Notes: a model not told the origin generated them from the sequence alone. Numbered from the stretch's first letter, positions 47,831-57,113 are shown. The stretch: 64,000 nt of DNA from G963675935 sp963719005 (GCA_963719005.1 CAVRAR010000014.1:434001-498000), one strand, 5' to 3'. Program-made: numbers and translations.

Positions 47831-49261
47831 ATGCCCCACCCCCCGAGGCACAACACGCCGGCCGCGCAACGGCCGGTTTCCCGACGGTCCTTCCTCTGCC
47901 GGAGCGCGGTCGCCGGGGCGGCGCCGCTTTTCGGCCTTATTGCGGGTTCCTCGCAAGCGGCCGGGAAGAAGCCGCCGCCGATTGATCGGGCCTCGCTTGC
48001 GTTTCTGAAGGAATTGGCCGCCGCGACCGTCGAATCGGCCCGCGTGCGGCCGGGCCGGTCGCGCGGCGGAATGGGACCGAACACGACCGGAATGACCATT
48101 ATCACGCCCGGCGGCAACTACCCGGCCTTGTGGACGCGGGACTTTGCCATGTCGCTGGATTGCGGCCTGATCGGCCCGGCCGAAGTCCTCCAACATCTAC
48201 GCCTGATCGCCCGATGTCAGAACGGCCAGCAGGAGCGGCGTCTGCACAGCGGCGGAATCGTCCCGCCGTTCGCCATTGTCGATCACGTCAATCTCGCCGG
48301 CGGGGCGGTGTTTTATCCGGGCAGCTATTCATCCGGCGAAGACCAAGGGGCGCCGCCGTTTGGCCCGCTGCCGCCGGCGGACGATCATTTCTACTTCATC
48401 CACATCGCCTACGCGCTGTGGCGCGATGCCGGCAACACGAAGTTCCTCGGCGAGACGATCGGCGGCCGCAGTCTGCTCGACCGGCTCGAAGCGGCGTTTC
48501 GTTCGCCGCAGACTGATCCGAACTCGGGCGCGGTCGTGTCGACCAAGCAGCGCCGTGCCGTCGGCTTCGGGTTTCAGGATTCGGTCTATCTGCTCGGCGC
48601 GATGTCGTTTGCCACGCTGCTGCGTTATCGCGCGGCTCGGCAATTGGCCGATTTGTGCAAGGCCGGCGGAAGGGCCGAAGCGGCCGCCGGGTATAGGCGA
48701 ACGACCGAGACGATTGCCGCCCATTTTTCGACGGTTTTCGCCGATCCGCGGCGGCGCGACGGATGGCTGCTGGCGGCGACGGAAGTGGGCAAGCAACCGG
48801 ACGTTTGGGCGACACTCTTCGCTCTGCATCTGGGAATTCTGCCCGCGGAGGCGGCGATGAGGGCGCGAGAGACCGTGGCGGCAGCCGTTCGCGCGGCGGG
48901 GCACACCATCGAATACGAGGGGGCGGTGCGCCACGTGCCCTCCGATCGCTACTTCCGTCCGAATCAATGCTGGCAAGCGGGCGGCAGCACGGTGAACACG
49001 TATCAAAGCGGGGCATTTTGGCACACGCCGACCGGCTGGCTGATCGAGGCCCTGCAATCCGTCGATCCGGCGCTTGCCCGAGCAGTGTGCGATCGTTTCC
49101 TTCGCCATCTCCGCGATCGCGATTTTCGCAAAAGTGGCGGCCGGGGAGCACCGTGGGAGTGTTTTGGAATCGACATGGCCGCCGCGCAAAATCCCGTTTA
49201 CATGACGTCGGTCACGCTGCCGCTGGCCGTGTTGCGGCGGATGGCGGGCGAGGCGAGATGA
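47831..49261 (+). CDS. Tat-exported six-hairpin glycosidase-like protein
   Basis: 476 residues. The N-terminus has a twin-arginine signal (VSRRSFLCRSAVAGAAPLFG). The body resembles an (alpha/alpha)6-barrel glycosidase: NYPALWTRDFAMSLDCGLIG (TRD), HFYFIHIAYALWRDAGNTKF, and QAGGSTVNTYQSGAFWHTPT toward the C-terminus. The longer in-frame start at 47405 lies antisense to the phosphatase and is rejected. Substrate unknown; polysaccharide or glycolipid processing in the periplasm is inferred. Confidence 0.82.
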   Translation: MPHPPRHNTPAAQRPVSRRSFLCRSAVAGAAPLFGLIAGSSQAAGKKPPPIDRASLAFLKELAAATVESARVRPGRSRGGMGPNTTGMTIITPGGNYPALWTRDFAMSLDCGLIGPAEVLQHLRLIARCQNGQQERRLHSGGIVPPFAIVDHVNLAGGAVFYPGSYSSGEDQGAPPFGPLPPADDHFYFIHIAYALWRDAGNTKFLGETIGGRSLLDRLEAAFRSPQTDPNSGAVVSTKQRRAVGFGFQDSVYLLGAMSFATLLRYRAARQLADLCKAGGRAEAAAGYRRTTETIAAHFSTVFADPRRRDGWLLAATEVGKQPDVWATLFALHLGILPAEAAMRARETVAAAVRAAGHTIEYEGAVRHVPSDRYFRPNQCWQAGGSTVNTYQSGAFWHTPTGWLIEALQSVDPALARAVCDRFLRHLRDRDFRKSGGRGAPWECFGIDMAAAQNPVYMTSVTLPLAVLRRMAGEAR

Positions 49262-49345
49262 GATTGGCGATGTGAGACAAATAGCCGCGGGCCGTTGGCC
49301 CCCGGCTATTCTCTTTCGCGACGTGGACCAATCAAACGCTGCATT

Positions 49346-50398
49346 TCAATAGTCCCGCCGGCAGAAGATGAGGGCGGCGAAGCAGAGGACGACGGCCTCG
49401 AAGCCCAGCGACGTGCCGAGGATCCAGCCGACGGAGCGGCTGCGAAGGGTGTCGACAAAATCCTGCTCCGCCCCCATCAAGCGTCTTTCGTGAGGACTGC
49501 CGAACTGCGGAAGTCGAGCGGCTTTCACCAAGGATCGTTCGAGCAACGCGACGGTTTCGCTTGTCTTTGGCAGAACGGTCTTTAACCCGTAAGCGACGTT
49601 ATAGGAAATCGTAAGGACGCCGGACTCGTCGGAAGCGTCTTTCTCCGCTGCGAGAGCTTGATCGGCTTGGTGCTTCTTAGGATCTCCGTACTGCCCCGAT
49701 GCGAGGCGTTGCTGCTCCATTTGCACGGCGGCAAAACTCGTTCCGTGCCGCGCCATTGATTTTTGCAGCAGTAGGAAATTCTCAACTACATCGACCCCGC
49801 CCACGGCGAACCAGAACAGAAGCGTCAGCAGAATGGTGGCGACTGTGGACCGCGTGGCGACGCCGAGAAAGACGCACACCGAGAACAGGTAGCTGAAGAA
49901 GCAGACCACGATGGGGACGGCGAGGAACACTCCCGGCTCCCAAACTCCGCCGCGCAACCCAATGACGAGGAAGCACGCCGCGCTGAAGACCGCCACCTGC
50001 AACGCCGCAAAGAGCAAGCCCGCCAGGTACTCGGTGAAGAAGAGGCGCAGCCGGCTGATCGGCTTGGAGACAAACAGATCGATCGATCCGGCCGTCATCA
50101 AGTCGGGAAAGATTCCGGCCGTCGAGATCAGGGCTAAAATCGACGCTATCCACGAAAGCCATTTATTGACGCCGAATTGAAAGTACAGTTGGTTGTAGAA
50201 CTGGTCTACCGGGACTTGCGCCGAGTTGAGAACAGTGCTGTCGATTTGCCAGAACAGGATTTTCAGACCGTGCTCGTTGAGCCCCACGACGGCAAAACAG
50301 AGCGCGACCAGCCCGGAGATAATCAGTACGATCCAGAAGAGCTTCTTCGAGTTCAGGCTGCGATAGGCTTCGAGGAAGATTGCGCAGGTTTGGGTCAT
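49346..50398 (-). CDS. ABC transporter permease (ABC-2 type)
   Basis: 350 residues with about six membrane helices (LFWIVLIISGLVALCFAVVG, WLSWIASILALISTAGIF, FSAACFLVIGLRGGVWEPGV and more) and a long internal loop of ~100 residues (residues ~200-310) between the fifth and sixth helices. The ATG at 50398 overlaps the stop of the ATPase gene by ATGA, so they form one operon and probably one transporter. Export substrate unknown. Confidence 0.88.
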   Translation of the reverse strand: MTQTCAIFLEAYRSLNSKKLFWIVLIISGLVALCFAVVGLNEHGLKILFWQIDSTVLNSAQVPVDQFYNQLYFQFGVNKWLSWIASILALISTAGIFPDLMTAGSIDLFVSKPISRLRLFFTEYLAGLLFAALQVAVFSAACFLVIGLRGGVWEPGVFLAVPIVVCFFSYLFSVCVFLGVATRSTVATILLTLLFWFAVGGVDVVENFLLLQKSMARHGTSFAAVQMEQQRLASGQYGDPKKHQADQALAAEKDASDESGVLTISYNVAYGLKTVLPKTSETVALLERSLVKAARLPQFGSPHERRLMGAEQDFVDTLRSRSVGWILGTSLGFEAVVLCFAALIFCRRDY

Positions 50399-51435
50399 CG
50401 GCGGATTCCTTTGACCTGCGACGGCGAGTCGGAGACGGTTTGCACGAAATAGTCCTCCAGCGACTGCGTCAGCCGCTGCACGGAGAGAATCACCTGCCCG
50501 CGGCTCCGCAGACCGTCGATCATCGGCTGAATCCGCAGCGGATCGCCGCCGCCGATGCGAAGGATGCTGCCCTCGATTTCCACGGTCTCGCCGGTGGGAA
50601 GTTTTCCCGTTTCCCGAGGCAGAATCGTGCTTGCCGCCGGCGCGGCGAAAGCGCCCGATGTCGAGGCGGCGGGCGTCAACTGGCAAGGCAACACCGCGCG
50701 GATCGCCTCGTGCATGGCGGAGTTCAGTTGCCCGTGCAGTTGGATTTCGAAATGCTCGCTGCCGGCGGTCAGCTCGGCCAGCGTCCCCTGCCGGATCACT
50801 TTGCCCAGCGAGAGGATGGCGACGCGGTCGCAGACGCGTTCGACCTCGCTGAGCATGTGGCTGTTCAGGAAGATGGTCTTGCCTTGGTCGCGCAGGCGGC
50901 CGAGCACTTCGCGCACTTCGCGGCGGCCGACGGGGTCGAGGCCGTCGGTCGGCTCGTCGAGCACCAGCAATTCGGGATCGTTCACCAGCGCCTGGGCCAG
51001 CCCGACGCGCTGCCGCATCCCCTTCGAGTAGGTGCCGATCTTTGCGTTCGCCCAGTTTGTCAAGCCGACCAGGTCGAGCAATTCCGCCGCGCGCTTCTTA
51101 CGGGCGGGCCGCTTCACCTTTGCCAGCGCGGCATAGAACTCCAACGTTTGCCGGCCGGTCAGGTAAGGGGGGAAACGGAGGTGTTCGGGCAGGTAGCCGA
51201 CGCGGGCCAAGGTCTCTTTGTGTCCGACCGGCCGGCCAAGGATCGTCCCTTCGGCCCGATTGGGGCGGATGACGGTCATCATGATCTTGACCAAGGTGCT
51301 CTTGCCGGCGCCGTTGGAGCCCAACAGGCCGAAGATTTCGCCGGTTCGGACCTGCATCTGGATGCCGCGGAGCGCTTCCACGCGGCGGCGATACGTCTTG
51401 GCCACGTCGCGAAGATCGACGGCGAAATCAACCAT
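50395..51435 (-). CDS. ABC transporter ATP-binding protein
   Basis: 346 residues. Walker A GSNGAGKST, signature YSKGMRQR, Walker B LLVLDEPTDGLDP and the switch His (NSHMLSE) are all intact. The C-terminal ~100 residues form an extra domain with an Ala/Ser/Thr-rich linker, as in exporters of the NatA/CcmA class. It is translationally coupled to the permease downstream. Confidence 0.95.
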   Translation of the reverse strand: MVDFAVDLRDVAKTYRRRVEALRGIQMQVRTGEIFGLLGSNGAGKSTLVKIMMTVIRPNRAEGTILGRPVGHKETLARVGYLPEHLRFPPYLTGRQTLEFYAALAKVKRPARKKRAAELLDLVGLTNWANAKIGTYSKGMRQRVGLAQALVNDPELLVLDEPTDGLDPVGRREVREVLGRLRDQGKTIFLNSHMLSEVERVCDRVAILSLGKVIRQGTLAELTAGSEHFEIQLHGQLNSAMHEAIRAVLPCQLTPAASTSGAFAAPAASTILPRETGKLPTGETVEIEGSILRIGGGDPLRIQPMIDGLRSRGQVILSVQRLTQSLEDYFVQTVSDSPSQVKGIRR

Positions 51436-51510
51436 GAAAACTCCTAAGTCGTCGCGTCAGTTGACCGGCAACGCGTTATCGGTTTGGAGCGCCAGCCTTG
51501 GTGTGGAAGG

Positions 51511-51612
51511 GAAAAGGGGAAGGGGGAAAAGGGGAAATGACTGCAACGCCATCTTTTTTCCTTCCGCTGCATCTTAAGAAGTGGTCTTTCCCTTTTTCCC
51601 CTTCCCCTTTTT
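51511..51612. repeat. Purine/pyrimidine inverted repeat
   Basis: A ~27-nt A/G-only tract (51511-51537) is answered by a C/T-only tract (51586-51612) of nearly inverse sequence, separated by ~48 nt. It lies upstream of the ABC operon. Such tracts can form a stem or triplex structure. Nothing else in 51436-51680 stands out. Confidence 0.65.
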
Positions 51613-51680
51613 TCTTTTTTACACGAAACTTCATTCGGCTCAATAGTGGCGACCGACCTATTCTGCTTGCCGTGAGGCGG

Positions 51681-51938
51681 CTATTGTCTAGGTGGAGATG
51701 TCTTGGGGCCGGCAGCGTGGGTCGCCTGTGACGGTCCCGCGCTCAACACGCGAACGATGTCGTCGGCCGACATGCCCCTTTCGAGCATCTCTCGTTTCAA
51801 CTCATCCTGGCGTTCCTGTTTCCGGTGATGGAGCCACAACGCCCAGGCGCCCACGAAGAACGGCGATCCGAACAGGGCTATGATGGCGACCAAACTAATG
51901 AGTGTATGCCCCGATTCACCCTGAAAAAACTCAGACAT
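51681..51938 (-). CDS. Small membrane protein with charged C-terminus
   Basis: 85 residues: one membrane helix (~12-36, SLVAIIALFGSPFFVGAWAL), then a basic/acidic helix (RKQERQDELKREMLERGMSA, DDIVRVL) and a Pro-rich end. The Met-Leu-Glu-Arg-Gly-Met-Ser-Ala-Asp-Asp pattern recurs in small planctomycete/proteobacterial membrane proteins of unknown function. Confidence 0.7.
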   Translation of the reverse strand: MSEFFQGESGHTLISLVAIIALFGSPFFVGAWALWLHHRKQERQDELKREMLERGMSADDIVRVLSAGPSQATHAAGPKTSPPRQ

Positions 51939-52133
51939 TGGTTTATGCCTTGCGTAAGACGGTGAACTCCCCGGCCCCTCAGTCTATCTGTTCGTCCGGC
52001 GGTCGGCTTTATTGGCAACCGAGGCCGAGCGGAAGACCATTTGCCGCCCATCTCCTGGTCCGAGGTTTCACACCCCCAACGTAGAGCACGAAGACGGTCT
52101 TTTCAAGGGGGCGGTAACCGTTCACTCGCCGCG

Positions 52134-52191
52134 ATTGTCGCCTTTCGCTCTGCGAAAGCAGTGCTTCTTTCGCAGAGCGAAAGGCGACAAT
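52134..52191. repeat. Perfect inverted repeat, 25-bp arms, 8-nt loop
   Basis: Arms 52134-52158 and 52167-52191 are exact inverse copies; the loop is CAGTGCTT. Very stable hairpin in the spacer 51939-52239 between two small membrane-protein genes. No other feature there. Confidence 0.92.
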
Positions 52192-52239
52192 CCACGCCAT
52201 ATCCCTTGTGGGGACGGCATGCTTGTCGCGACGAATTCG

Positions 52240-52530
52240 CTACGGCCCATTATTTCGCTTCCGGGAGGATTGGTTAGCGATCCACCCGAGGACACAGCCG
52301 ACGCCGAAGAACACCGTGGTAATCGCCGCCAGAAAGCCGATGAAGAATGGCAGATGGCCCAAACCTGGGACGGTCATTGCGACGCTAAGCAACAGCGCCC
52401 AACCCGTGACCAGCACAAACAAGGATCGCAACGAGAACTGCCACTGGTTTCTCGGCGGTAGCCCATCGGGCTTGCGATCGGTGACCACAGACGTTTCCGC
52501 AGCCGATTCGGTGTTGTCGGTTGGGTCCAT
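52240..52530 (-). CDS. Small two-helix membrane protein
   Basis: 96 residues. After a ~30-residue polar N-terminus comes QFSLRSLFVLVTGWALLLSV, a signature commonly seen at the start of planctomycete membrane segments, then a second helix (FFIGFLAAITTVFFGVGCVL). No enzymatic motif. Role unknown. Confidence 0.72.
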   Translation of the reverse strand: MDPTDNTESAAETSVVTDRKPDGLPPRNQWQFSLRSLFVLVTGWALLLSVAMTVPGLGHLPFFIGFLAAITTVFFGVGCVLGWIANQSSRKRNNGP

Positions 52531-52566
52531 GAACTGTCAGACGAAGCGTGTCGGGTTGCCAACGTT

Positions 52567-52616
52567 GTAGGGCGGACCTTAATCCGCTGTATTTGACGGA
52601 CTAAAGTCCGTCCTAC
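52567..52616. repeat. Inverted repeat, second copy of the 33900 family
   Basis: Arms 52567-52586 and 52597-52616; see 33900-33953 and 57064-57113 for the other copies. It lies between two short genes on the reverse strand. Confidence 0.87.
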
Positions 52617-52666
52617 AGAAGGGCGCCCCTGCCGGCGCTCGCGCGGAACGGACGAAGCAATGCCCG

Positions 52667-52894
52667 TCAGAGCCACTCCAACCCGGTCTCCCTCTTGATG
52701 CGCTCCTCGAACTCGCCCAACAGGCCGCCGATGATTTCCCAGCGGTCGGCGCGGCGGATCTCGATGTCGCCCTGGCGGTTGATGCGAAGGACGCTTTCCT
52801 CGTTCACCCCCAGCCGAGCGAGTTCGTTGGGGTGAAGTTCGTCATCGCTGACGATCCGTTGCAGCGTCTTGCCCGATAGTTCGACGAATTTCAT
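52667..52894 (-). CDS. Small conserved protein
   Basis: 75 residues, no membrane helix: KFVELSGKTLQRIVSDDELH, then PNELARLGVNEESVLRINRQ and GDIEIRRADRWEIIGGLLGE, a compact acidic alpha/beta pattern. Its stop lies ~50 bp from a palindrome and its start is 7 bp past the stop of the DUF1080-like gene, so the two are probably co-transcribed. Function unknown. Confidence 0.7.
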   Translation of the reverse strand: MKFVELSGKTLQRIVSDDELHPNELARLGVNEESVLRINRQGDIEIRRADRWEIIGGLLGEFEERIKRETGLEWL

Positions 52895-52901
52895 GGCTTG
52901 T

Positions 52902-53522
52902 TCACCAGTTTTGCACGTCTTTTTCGATGGGCACGTCAGCGGCCCGGAAATTGGCGAAATGCGTCTGCGCGTCGGCCTTGGTCCAGAGCCCGATCCTACC
53001 GGCCTTCAGAAACGTGTCGTCTTTCACGTCGAGATAGCGGCGGCCGTCGATATAGCACTGGATGCGTTTCCCGACGTGGATAACTCGCACGGTGTGCCAC
53101 TTGGCGGCGTCGATTTTCGTGTCGGCGGTGGCCAGTTGCGTGCGTTTGCCGGCCACGACCTTGTACACGCGGTAGTTGTTTTCCAGGGGGTTCATGCGGG
53201 CGACGTAGTAGTTTTTGGCGTCGGCATACCGCCAGACGAGCCCGCCGCCGCGGTCGATCTTGCCGGCGACGGCCTTGAAGGCCACGCTCAGATCGAGGTC
53301 GCGGAAGCTGAACTTCTTGACGACGCAGAGGTTGAACAGCCGCTTCGGGCCCTCGGCCGAGGTTTGCGCCAGCGCCTTGCGGCCGGAGGGGGCGGTGGCG
53401 TCCTCGACCACCTTCCACACGCTGCCGGGGCCTTCCCCCGTCTTGGCCGCGATCCAGCCCGGCGGCAACTGGCCGATCGGAACGTTCACCAACGACAATA
53501 CTAAGATTGTTGCGTGCAACAT
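52902..53522 (-). CDS. Exported DUF1080/LamG-like protein
   Basis: 206 residues from the ATG at 53522, with a short signal peptide (MLHATILVLSLVNVPIG). The body is a concanavalin-like beta-sandwich: LPPGWIAAKTGEGPGSVWKV, LDLSVAFKAVAGKIDRGGGL, YYVARMNPLENNYRVYKVVA, WHTVRVIHVGKRIQCYIDGR, AGRIGLWTKADAQTHFANF. DUF1080 domains bind or cleave sugars; here only the domain is present. Divergent from the Tll0287-type sensor gene. Confidence 0.85.
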   Translation of the reverse strand: MLHATILVLSLVNVPIGQLPPGWIAAKTGEGPGSVWKVVEDATAPSGRKALAQTSAEGPKRLFNLCVVKKFSFRDLDLSVAFKAVAGKIDRGGGLVWRYADAKNYYVARMNPLENNYRVYKVVAGKRTQLATADTKIDAAKWHTVRVIHVGKRIQCYIDGRRYLDVKDDTFLKAGRIGLWTKADAQTHFANFRAADVPIEKDVQNW

Positions 53523-53738
53523 CGGCTCACCTCGATCGGAGACAGTCTGTAATGGTTCACGTTGCAAACCGACATTGTTGTAGTGCGAACGGGACGGCCC
53601 GTCAAGCGCCAACTCGGGAAGCATGCTGCATTATTATAGAGATGCTGTGGGGCGGGGCAAGCACGCTGGACTTCCTCGGTGTGTCGTATAATATAGGGGG
53701 ATTGGAGCCGAGCAGCCCCGTCTTTGGGAGAAACAACC

Positions 53739-55001
53739 ATGCCGGATGCACCGCACAACGCCGCGCTAGGGTCGCCGATTCGACTGCGCCGATACGTCGC
53801 GCCGCTAATGGCGTTCTGGACCGTCGCCATCGCTATCGTGATGACGTGGGAATTACTCGACGAACGAGACCAGGCGTTCCAGGAGGCGAGAAGCGAGGCG
53901 TGGGGCATCTGGCAGAAGGAAGATGCGGTTTATCGCTGGACTGCCCTGCGCGGGAAGATCTATGTGCCTGTAACGAAAACGACACTGCCCGATCCGCAGT
54001 TGGCTGCGGTTCCCAATCGAGACGTCACGACCCCCTCGGGCACGAAGCTGACGCTGGTCAGCCCGGCGACGGTGATGCGTCAGGCCTTTGCAGGCGACTC
54101 CGAATCGCCGGTCCACCCAGGTCGCGTCACCAGCCTGCGGCCGGTCAGCCCCAAGAATAAGCCCGATGCGTGGGAAACGGAGGCTTTGCGGGCTTTCGAG
54201 AAGGGTGAAACCGAGCGGGCTTCGGAAGAGATGATCGGCGGCGAACTGTATGTTCGACTCATGCGCCCGTTGATGGTCGAACCGGCCTGCCTCAACTGCC
54301 ACGTCGAGCAGGGACGCAAAGTAGGAGAAATCCGCGGCGGCTTCAGCGTTGCTGTACCGATAGAACCGGCGTGGGAAGAGCAAATCCCCGACGTCATTCA
54401 CCGCATCATCGGCTACGGCGGCATGTGGCTTTTCGGTCTGTTCGGCATCGCGATCCTCTCGCGCCATCTACAACATCAGATCCTGGGCCGCTCCGTTGCC
54501 GAGAAGAAACTCCAAGACGCCCATGACCTGCTCGAACAGCGCGTCGCCGACCGCACTGCCGAGTTGGCGAAAGCGAACAACGAACTGGAACACGAGGTCG
54601 CCGACCGCCGCCAGGCGGAACAATGGCTGCTCGAAAGCGAGCAGCGATTCCGCGGCTATTTCGAGCAGGGATTGGTCGGCATGGCGATTCTCTCGGCCGA
54701 CAAGGAATGGGTCGAGGTCAACGAGCGTCTATGCCGAATGCTGGGGTACGCGGAGGACGAATTGCTGCTAAAGACGTGGGCGGAACTGGCGCACCCGGAC
54801 GACTTGTCCGCCGAGGACGCCCAATTCCAGCAGCTTCTCGCCGGCAACGCCCGAGGCTTCGTGCTCGATCGGCGGTTTGTCCGCAAGGACGGCAGCGATT
54901 TTCACGTCGGCCTGTCGGTGCAGTGTCTGAGGAAGCCGGACGGAACGGTCGATCACATCTTGATCCTGGTGCAGGATACGCCGCAACGCGGGCAGGGTTA
55001 G
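53739..55001 (+). CDS. Tll0287/DUF3365 heme-binding-type sensor with PAS domain, no output domain
   Basis: 420 residues; GGGAG lies 8 nt before the ATG, and a TATAAT is at 53687-53692. An N-terminal helix (~22-40) is followed by an extracytoplasmic DUF3365 domain with the c-type heme motif CLNCH (~184-188) and VEQGRKVGEIRGGFSVAVPI, a second helix (~222-245), a coiled coil and a PAS domain (RFRGYFEQGLVGMAILSADK, then ERLCRMLGYAEDELL). The protein stops right after the PAS core (QDTPQRGQG). DUF3365 proteins normally carry a kinase or cyclase behind PAS; none follows, and the next gene is on the other strand. Confidence 0.85.
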   Translation: MPDAPHNAALGSPIRLRRYVAPLMAFWTVAIAIVMTWELLDERDQAFQEARSEAWGIWQKEDAVYRWTALRGKIYVPVTKTTLPDPQLAAVPNRDVTTPSGTKLTLVSPATVMRQAFAGDSESPVHPGRVTSLRPVSPKNKPDAWETEALRAFEKGETERASEEMIGGELYVRLMRPLMVEPACLNCHVEQGRKVGEIRGGFSVAVPIEPAWEEQIPDVIHRIIGYGGMWLFGLFGIAILSRHLQHQILGRSVAEKKLQDAHDLLEQRVADRTAELAKANNELEHEVADRRQAEQWLLESEQRFRGYFEQGLVGMAILSADKEWVEVNERLCRMLGYAEDELLLKTWAELAHPDDLSAEDAQFQQLLAGNARGFVLDRRFVRKDGSDFHVGLSVQCLRKPDGTVDHILILVQDTPQRGQG

Positions 55002-55012
55002 TACCGTTCTTT

Positions 55013-56527
55013 TTAACGGGAGGCGGGAGGGGGCGGCGGCTCGCTCGTGGTCGTTTTCCGCACCTTTTTTCCTTCGAGAAACTCGCGATACTGCTTGTCG
55101 AGGTCGCCGTAACTCGTGCCGGTAATCCTGGCCAGCGTATCGTGATTGTCGTGGCCGGCGTAAACCGCCGACAGATACGATACCAACGCATCGCGGTAGC
55201 GGGCTTCGTCGTAATAGATGAGGAAATGCGTCAGGCCGGCCGCCTGGCTGTACAATGTGGCGATTCGCGGGTCTTTTTGCAGCTTCTCCATGCCGAAATC
55301 GACGAACTCGCCCAACGGAATGTAGAAGTGGTCGTGCAGCAGGCGATAGCGAGCGGCATTCACCCGCTCGTCGTCGAAGCCGCCCAGTACGTCGTAGCCG
55401 TCCTCCCGCCGGAGCGATTCCATGTACATGGCGATGCCCTCGACGATCCAGAAGTTCGTTTTGTGGCCGACGTTCGGCGCCACGAGCTTCGACTCGTGGA
55501 ACAACTGGTGCGTGGCCTCGTGGTACATGTTCCGATCGTCGCTGTCCTTTTCCGCGAAGAAGTACGCGCAGCCGGGGTTGTCGAGGTAGAAGCCGGTCGT
55601 CGCCTTGATTTTTGGCCCCAAGGCGCTCAGGGCACGGCTATAATCGTCGCGGTCGCGGAAGTAGACGACTTTATGCCGAAGCGGCGAGCCGAGGGGCCGC
55701 TTGAAGCGGCCGTCGAACAACGTCGCCACGTCCTCCTCCGAGGCGTAGTAGCGGATGAAGAGCCGCTGCCAAAGCCGGTCGAGCCTTTCGAGCTTCACCC
55801 CAAGCGCCACGCCGGCCTCGATGCCGCAGTCCGTGCGGATCAGATAGTGCTCGGTCTCGATCCTCCAGCCCGAGCGGATGTCTTTGTGGCGTTTCGCATC
55901 GTCGTCGGCCGAAATCCAGCGGCCGTCGCCGTAGCGCTCTCCCTGCTCGTAGCGGTGCTCGTTGGCTTTTGGCAGCCAGCCGAAGTTTTTGTTCCAAACG
56001 AAACCGCCGCGTAGTTTCCTCACCTCGTAGAACGTGTGCCATTGACCTTGGTACTTCTGATAGCCCAACAAACGCCGGGCGGGCTCGTAATCGGGATTCG
56101 CCTGGATCGCGTCGAGCACCAGCGTGAAAGCCAGCCCCGCCCGCCCCGAGCGTACCGCCCGCCGCGCCATCTCGTAGCACGTCAGTGCATATTCGTCGCG
56201 CAGCTTCCAGAGCTTCGTATTCCAATCGACGACCTTCGCCGGCGCGTCGTCGGGCAGCTTCGGCGGGCCAACCTCGTCGGGCAGCGCCGGCACGTACAGC
56301 TTGTATGGATCGCTGGGGCTGAGAACCCGGCGGGTCTTGCGGGCTTCGTCCGCCAGGCCGTTGGCTTCGCACCCCTTGGCGAGTTTCTCCAGGTCGGCGG
56401 CGTACTTGGCGCGTAGCTGCTCGGCCGCCTGCGATGGATCGACGGCTTCGGCGCGGGCCGACGCCCCCCACGCGGCCGCCGCCACGCAGATAAGGCATCC
56501 GAACAATCTGGCACGTGTCGCCGCCAT
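55013..56527 (-). CDS. Exported DUF1570 protein (peptidase-like)
   Basis: 504 residues with a signal peptide (LFGCLICVAAAAWGASARAE). Features are RRLLGYQKYQGQWHTFYEVR near the N-terminus and a central HEXXH motif (MYHEATHQLFHES), followed by WIVEGIAMYMES (downstream Glu) and YLSAVYAGHD. DUF1570 proteins are common in planctomycetes and presumed zinc peptidases; not proven. The C-terminus is Pro-rich. Convergent with the sensor gene. Confidence 0.88.
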   Translation of the reverse strand: MAATRARLFGCLICVAAAAWGASARAEAVDPSQAAEQLRAKYAADLEKLAKGCEANGLADEARKTRRVLSPSDPYKLYVPALPDEVGPPKLPDDAPAKVVDWNTKLWKLRDEYALTCYEMARRAVRSGRAGLAFTLVLDAIQANPDYEPARRLLGYQKYQGQWHTFYEVRKLRGGFVWNKNFGWLPKANEHRYEQGERYGDGRWISADDDAKRHKDIRSGWRIETEHYLIRTDCGIEAGVALGVKLERLDRLWQRLFIRYYASEEDVATLFDGRFKRPLGSPLRHKVVYFRDRDDYSRALSALGPKIKATTGFYLDNPGCAYFFAEKDSDDRNMYHEATHQLFHESKLVAPNVGHKTNFWIVEGIAMYMESLRREDGYDVLGGFDDERVNAARYRLLHDHFYIPLGEFVDFGMEKLQKDPRIATLYSQAAGLTHFLIYYDEARYRDALVSYLSAVYAGHDNHDTLARITGTSYGDLDKQYREFLEGKKVRKTTTSEPPPPPASR

Positions 56528-56572
56528 ATCAACGATTGTACCTTACCCGGCCCAGACCGTGAAAGGTTTCGA

Positions 56573-56974
56573 TCAAGAAGGGTTTTGGCACCGGCGGCGA
56601 AAGCCCCAGGCGATCCATGCCAGGAAGACGTTCGCCCCAAGCGACGCGAAAAGCCCGAGAATCGTCAACGTCAGGGGAAACGACGACTGCGCCGGCCGCG
56701 GAGGCTCGACGGGCGAAGATTTGGCGGGCGGTGGCGCAGGCTTCGGGGGCGGCGCCTCTCGCCTCGGTCTGCCCGTGCCCATCACGATGCGGTACGCCCG
56801 AACCTCGCCGGCATCCGCCGGAATGGCGCTATGAAGCGTCTGTCCGTCACGCAAGGCCTCGATCGCGGCAGCGTCGAGTTGGATGACGTACTCCATCCCC
56901 CCATCGGGCAGCCGCTCCCAACCAACCTGAAAACCGAGCGTTGCCGTAGCGATACAGATAAGCAGTGGATTCAT
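56573..56974 (-). CDS. Small planctomycete protein with C-terminal membrane helix
   Basis: ~133 residues from the ATG at 56974. A hydrophobic N-terminus (NPLLICIATATLGFQVG) suggests export; then comes a short strand-rich segment (WERLPDGGMEYVIQLDAAAI), a Pro-rich linker and a helix (LTLTILGLFASLGANVFLAW) with basic tail. I do not recognise a named family. It lies just upstream of the DUF1570 gene on the same strand. Confidence 0.68.
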   Translation of the reverse strand: MNPLLICIATATLGFQVGWERLPDGGMEYVIQLDAAAIEALRDGQTLHSAIPADAGEVRAYRIVMGTGRPRREAPPPKPAPPPAKSSPVEPPRPAQSSFPLTLTILGLFASLGANVFLAWIAWGFRRRCQNPS

Positions 56975-57063
56975 GGCATTCACTCGAACTCGAGGGTGTA
57001 TGCTGTCTCCAGAAGGGACAACGTCGGGATATGTCGTTTATAGCTTCTCAGATTGCCAGAATT

Positions 57064-57113
57064 GTAGGGTGGACTTTAGTCCGCCGCATTTGGCGGACTA
57101 AAGTCGGCCCTAC
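57064..57113. repeat. Inverted repeat, third copy of the 33900 family
   Basis: Arms 57064-57083 and 57094-57113. It lies in the spacer upstream of the ABC-2 permease gene. The following ~60 bp end in an open frame that stops at 57228, overlapping the permease start (see findings). Confidence 0.87.
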
